Shown here one piece after another: positions 6,474 to 7,367 of a stretch of DNA of 7,367 bases. How positions within the stretch are numbered: the first letter of the stretch is position 1; every line of letters begins with the position of its first letter. Location: assembly GCA_024654105.1 (NCBI GenBank), contig JANLID010000396.1, positions 1 through 7,367 of the forward strand, given 5' to 3'. The notes under the pieces are model-generated. The model was not told the origin of the DNA, did not search any database, and saw only the letters and a list, made by a program, of their open reading frames with translations. The stretch is from Gallionella sp. GTDB taxonomy: Bacteria; Pseudomonadota; Gammaproteobacteria; Burkholderiales; Gallionellaceae. Both the position numbers and the translations under genes were made by a program.

Positions 6474-6659
6474 ATGAACGGAAACGACATCATCAAGCGG
6501 CTGAAGGCCGAGGGTTGGCGCGTAAAGCGAATTCGCGGTAGCCACCACATGATGGAAAAAGGTGGTCGGGTCATACCGGTTCCCGTTCACGGCGCTGCCG
6601 ACATCGGCAAAGGACTGTTGGCCGACATCGAGCGGCAAACCGGCGTTAAATTGAAGTAA
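6474..6659 (+). CDS. hicA: HicA toxin, mRNA interferase (YcfA-like)
   Basis: This is a 61-residue small basic protein of the usual HicA length, with a double-stranded-RNA-binding-like fold. The pattern NDIIKRLKAEGWRVKRIRGSHHMM, split across strands and helices, is diagnostic, and H24 in GSHH is the catalytic histidine position known from characterised HicA proteins. IPVPVHG and the C-terminal helix (DIGKGLLADIERQTGV) also fit. HicA cleaves mRNA when free of its antitoxin (family knowledge). The ribosome binding site is weak (GGCGG next to the ATG), consistent with low toxin expression. hicB follows after nine bases, with its Shine-Dalgarno overlapping the hicA stop. No damage is visible, so the toxin is probably functional. 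Confidence 0.93.
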   Translation: MNGNDIIKRLKAEGWRVKRIRGSHHMMEKGGRVIPVPVHGAADIGKGLLADIERQTGVKLK

Positions 6660-6668
6660 GGAAAAACC

Positions 6669-7085
6669 ATGGACATCCGTTACCCCGCAATCTTTGAGCC
6701 GCAAAAACCCTCGGGATTTTTTGTACATTTTATTGACATCCCCGAGGCCATCACCCAAGGGGAAACCAAGGATGAGTGCGAATTCAACGGCGCGGAAGTG
6801 CTTTCCCTCATCCTGGAAGAATACATCGAGTCCGGACGGGAGACTCCCTTGCCCACGCAACGCGTCAAAGGGGCGCATTACCTCGCACCGGATGCCAAGG
6901 TGCAGGCGGCGTTATTGGTGCGGCTTGCGCGTGGCGAGCGGTCATTGGCCGAAGTGGCGCGCGCACTGGAAACCTCATGGCCCGCCGCCAAAAGACTGGA
7001 AGACCCGCGCCACTATCCTACGTTGAAACAACTTGAAAAAGCCGCCGCCGCGCTGGGCAAGAAACTGGTGCTGTCGTTTGAGTGA
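6669..7085 (+). CDS. hicB: HicB antitoxin with C-terminal DNA-binding helix-turn-helix
   Basis: This is a 138-residue antitoxin. The N-terminal partial RNase H-like HicB fold (about residues 1-50) shows RYPAIFEP, GFFVHFIDIPEAITQG and a helix ending in ESGRETPLP. The C-terminal half carries an XRE-type helix-turn-helix, SLAEVARALETSWPAAKRLED at about 92-112, followed by the common tail PTLKQLEKAAAALGKKL. This is the longer HicB form that binds its own operator; other HicB proteins carry a ribbon-helix-helix domain or no DNA-binding domain. It would bind HicA, block its active site and repress the operon. AAGGA at 6658-6662, six bases before the ATG, is a much better ribosome binding site than that of hicA, favouring excess antitoxin. 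The gene appears intact. Confidence 0.93.
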   Translation: MDIRYPAIFEPQKPSGFFVHFIDIPEAITQGETKDECEFNGAEVLSLILEEYIESGRETPLPTQRVKGAHYLAPDAKVQAALLVRLARGERSLAEVARALETSWPAAKRLEDPRHYPTLKQLEKAAAALGKKLVLSFE

Positions 7086-7140
7086 GAGGTTATTCGAGTC
7101 GCTCCCCAGGTTGCCACTCTGAAGAAGTGCCAGTCGATCC

Positions 7141-7235
7141 GCTCCTCTCCCTTCAAGGGGGAGGTTGGGCGGGGGGTGGGGTCACCAGCGCTATAATCCA
7201 TTCACCCCAGCCCTCCCCTTGAAGGGGAGGGAGCA
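7141..7235 (+). repeat. inverted pair of G/C-rich REP-like palindromes
   Basis: Two related units face each other. The left one (about 7141-7182) has CTCCCTTCAAGGGGGAG followed by a G-rich tail containing GGTGGGG. The right one (about 7203-7235) is the reverse-complement type and contains a perfect 21-base palindrome at 7211-7231: CCCTCCCCTT and AAGGGGAGGG around one base. Between them is an 18-20 base AT-richer stretch. Repeats of this CTTCAAGGGG type are scattered between genes in many proteobacterial genomes (recalled, not searched). The pair occupies most of the 189-base gap between hicB and the next gene. It could end hicAB transcription or be a REP/BIME-like unit. Confidence 0.7.
7192..7197 (+). 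promoter_or_regulatory. perfect -10 hexamer between the two REP-like units
   Basis: TATAAT occurs exactly in the centre of the inverted repeat pair, 77 bases before the ATG of the HigA-like gene. No acceptable -35 lies 16-18 bases upstream, since that stretch is a G run. The nearest candidate, TTGGGC at 7165-7170, is 21 bases away. A promoter is possible but weakly supported. Confidence 0.25.
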
Positions 7236-7274
7236 GTGCGTACCAGAACGGCTAAAACAACTTGGGATACGAAC

Positions 7275-7367
7275 ATGAGCAAGAAAAACATCGGTAGCAA
7301 CTTTGATGAATTCCTGTCCGAAAACGCTACGCTTGACGAAGCGACCGCAATCGCCGTCAAGCGCGTC
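7275..7367 (+). CDS. HigA/XRE-like DNA-binding regulator, N-terminal 31 codons (cut by window end)
   Basis: The frame starts at an ATG with GGGA at 7264-7267 seven bases upstream and is open to the last base. The visible sequence begins MSKKNIGSNFDEFLSEN and continues to AIAVKRV. It resembles the N-terminus of small (about 90-100 residue) XRE-family regulators often paired with RelE/HigB-like toxins: a GSNFDEFL segment, then an acidic helix, then AIKRV before the helix-turn-helix. The DNA-binding domain itself lies beyond the window, so the assignment rests on N-terminal pattern recognition only. If it is a HigA, a toxin gene would normally lie just upstream, but here that gap holds only REP-like repeats. 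A free-standing regulator is therefore equally possible. Confidence 0.6.
   Translation, partial: MSKKNIGSNFDEFLSENATLDEATAIAVKRV

Overview
The window reads as part of a betaproteobacterial chromosome. TypA, AcpP, FabF, PabC and MltG all have proteobacterial-type sequences, and FabF in particular looks betaproteobacterial. I favour Nitrosomonadales or Gallionellales, but that placement is inferred from protein character and the style of the intergenic repeats, not from a search. Every supported gene is on the + strand.

Left part (1-2462): the last 194 codons of typA (bipA), a ribosome-associated GTPase. A short, dyad-rich spacer follows. Then comes a complete 592-residue GspE/PulE/PilB-type secretion ATPase that has no other secretion or pilus gene beside it here.

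Centre (2563-6119): a fatty-acid and cell-envelope cluster, acpP-fabF-pabC-mltG. acpP has its own good sigma70-like promoter. AcpP carries the growing acyl chain and FabF elongates it. PabC makes 4-aminobenzoate for folate, and MltG cuts nascent peptidoglycan. pabC and mltG overlap by four bases. In many proteobacteria this set is flanked by fabD-fabG on the acpP side and tmk-holB on the mltG side. Here the gspE-like gene and a toxin-antitoxin segment occupy those places. A roughly 130-bp inverted element built from 9-bp CCACGAAGN units separates fabF from pabC.

Right part (6120-7367): an accessory segment. It starts with remnants of a PIN-domain (VapC-type) toxin locus that kept its translation start signals but lost most of the toxin. 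Next is an apparently intact hicA-hicB toxin-antitoxin pair with a candidate operator. A pair of inverted G/C-rich REP-like palindromes follows, and then the first 31 codons of a HigA/XRE-like regulator cut by the window edge. The segment looks like a site that has collected and lost toxin-antitoxin modules next to conserved housekeeping genes.

I see no wholly new system. The most unusual items are the composite 9-bp-periodic element in front of pabC, the decayed PIN locus fused up to hicA, and the orphan secretion ATPase.
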